From assembly GCA_051294375.1 (NCBI GenBank), contig CM119268.1, positions 23,024,256 to 23,088,255 on the forward strand: a DNA stretch of 64,000 bases. Direction: 5' to 3'. This DNA comes from Paraspadella gotoi. Taxonomy: Eukaryota > Chaetognatha. Below are positions 63,085 to 64,000 of this stretch, in pieces. Below the pieces are notes generated by a model, which saw only the letters and a program-made list of their open reading frames with translations, did no database searches and was not told where the DNA came from. The first letter of the stretch is position 1; every line of letters begins with the position of its first letter. The translations under genes were made by a program, and so were the position numbers.

Positions 63085-63318
63085 CGTACGGTGAGAGATT
63101 TTCCGTAGCGAATCAAGGGTCTTCTTCCGAGAGAGCCTCTTCCTTCTCCTGCAGCACCAGTTGCGGCAGCTGCAGCATCTTTCTGAACCCAAGTTGCGGC
63201 ATAATTCGACGCGACGGGAGAATGCTGCGGCGTCGCAGCGCGGGGCGGTTGCTGTTTCGTCAGCAGCAGCCGAGGAGTCGGAGGCGAAGGAAGAACGATT
63301 TTGCGGATTTTCTGAAAT
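63085..63318 (-). CDS. Possible exon, Ala/Pro/Gln-rich
   Basis: After a CATTTCAG acceptor the minus strand stays open for about 75 codons: KIRKIVLPSPPTPRLLLTKQ, QPPRAATPQHSPVASNYAAT, WVQKDAAAAATGAAGEGRGS and LGRRPLIRYGKSLTVRRR. It does not look like C2A. It may be a 5' ferlin linker, an exon of another gene or a chance frame in GC-rich sequence. Confidence 0.3.
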
Positions 63319-63404
63319 GAAGAAAATAATGAAGTAGAATGAATAAATTATGATAAAGAATGAAGAAATAAATGATGAGTGGGCGATGGCCAACTTTCTT
63401 AATC

Positions 63405-63600
63405 CGCCTCGCAGCCATGGAATGGTTCCTCGGCTTGGAACCAAGCTTGAGGGTTTTCCAGACGGTTTTCCCAAAGCGGTTTACGGCTTTAGTCACGCTT
63501 CCCGCAGGGTAGGTAGACATTGGGGTTCGATCCCGGTACCAAACGATTATGAGCTGAAAGTATTACTCATTGAGCCATCGGGTCACGACAGAAGGTGACG
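63405..63600 (-). mobile_element. tRNA-derived SINE (family 2), copy 2
   Basis: Minus strand: GTCGTGACCCGATGGCTCAA (A-box) and GGATCGAACCCC (B-box, GWTCRANNC) about 40 bp apart, then a tail shared with 55480-55600. It includes a tRNA-like head with a CGGGTTC-type arm. Confidence 0.65.
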
Positions 63601-63758
63601 GTGAAGGTGAAGGTGCCCTGCTTATAGGCGGGATGAACTTGATGCAATTCCCGACTACACGAGGAGAAATGAAGAAAATGATGATGAATAATGGAGAAAA
63701 TTAAATAAATAAATAATGAAGAAATATAAAATAAACAAGAACGGAAATTCAAATGTAT

Positions 63759-64000
63759 GTCGCGCCGCAGTGACTTTCTTAACAAATCTTTTATTCTTTA
63801 TAAGTTTATAGTTTTATGATTTCCTGAAGGCGGCGCTAGCAGTCACTTTGATTTGAGGTTTTTTTTTGTCTTAACAAATGAGCAGCCAACTGTAGGCGAG
63901 TTATGATCATTTTTGGGGACAGACCAAAAGTCAGACATACCAACCGACCGACAGACCGACCGAAAAGTGACTTATAGAGTTGATCCGCGAGTACTCGGGG
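63759..64000 (+). mobile_element. MITE-like element, copy C (cut by window end)
   Basis: Begins GTCGCGCCGCAGTGACTTTC and runs through CTGAAGGCGGCGCTAGCAGT and ACCGACCGACAGACCGACCG to GTTGATCCGCGAGTACTCG at the window edge, collinear with copy A at 10817-11174. Confidence 0.75.

Overview
The window is nuclear DNA of an animal, probably a bilaterian invertebrate whose exact group I cannot fix. The genes have many short exons with GT-AG introns, a paired-plus-homeobox Pax gene, a full-architecture ferlin gene and a rhodopsin-like GPCR. Intergenic and intron DNA is packed with (CT)n/(AG)n, trinucleotide and tetranucleotide repeats, minisatellites and tRNA-derived SINE-like elements. Eight N gaps, near-identical adjacent duplications and single-base indels inside otherwise excellent exons point to an imperfectly polished long-read assembly, so frameshifts here are more likely sequence errors than biology.

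Region 1 (1-9.3 kb) is a tandemly duplicated, repeat-rich block carrying exons of a minus-strand gene. One clear exon (9026-9220) joins in phase to a WD40-repeat-like exon present twice (1751-1900 and 4724-4875). The intron next to it holds a trinucleotide/dodecamer tract of about 0.12 kb in one copy and about 3 kb in the other. Region 2 (9.3-13.5 kb) is gene-poor: microsatellites, a TIR-bearing MITE-like element in two adjacent copies, and a G-rich minisatellite.

Region 3 (13.5-18.9 kb, plus strand) is a Pax gene with paired-domain exons, a paired-class homeodomain split by an intron between residues equivalent to 46 and 47, and a long proline/serine-rich C-terminal region broken by several frameshifts. 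It converges on region 4.

Region 4 (19.7 to at least 61.8 kb, minus strand) is one very large ferlin gene of the dysferlin/myoferlin type. I traced about 30 exons, in phase for most joins, from the end of C2A through C2B, the start of C2C, the FerA/FerB region, DysF, C2D, C2E, C2F, C2G, the Ferlin_C segment and the C-terminal membrane anchor. The 5' end (C2A and start codon) and most of C2C are not seen. Within its introns, on the opposite strand, sit a seven-helix GPCR gene, an XK-related-like multi-pass membrane protein gene (35.1-38.1 kb) and a possible small membrane protein gene (52.8-53.4 kb). A 5.3-kb segment holding the GPCR and eight ferlin exons is present twice in tandem (23.15-28.37 and 28.40-33.69 kb); the second copy is intact and the first is riddled with indels.

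Other ferlin introns hold a 3.6-kb 56-bp satellite with a solo-LTR-like insertion, a large (AAT)n/(ATT)n palindrome, several minisatellites, SINEs and elements with degenerate TTAGGG-like cores. The window ends inside another copy of the MITE-like family.
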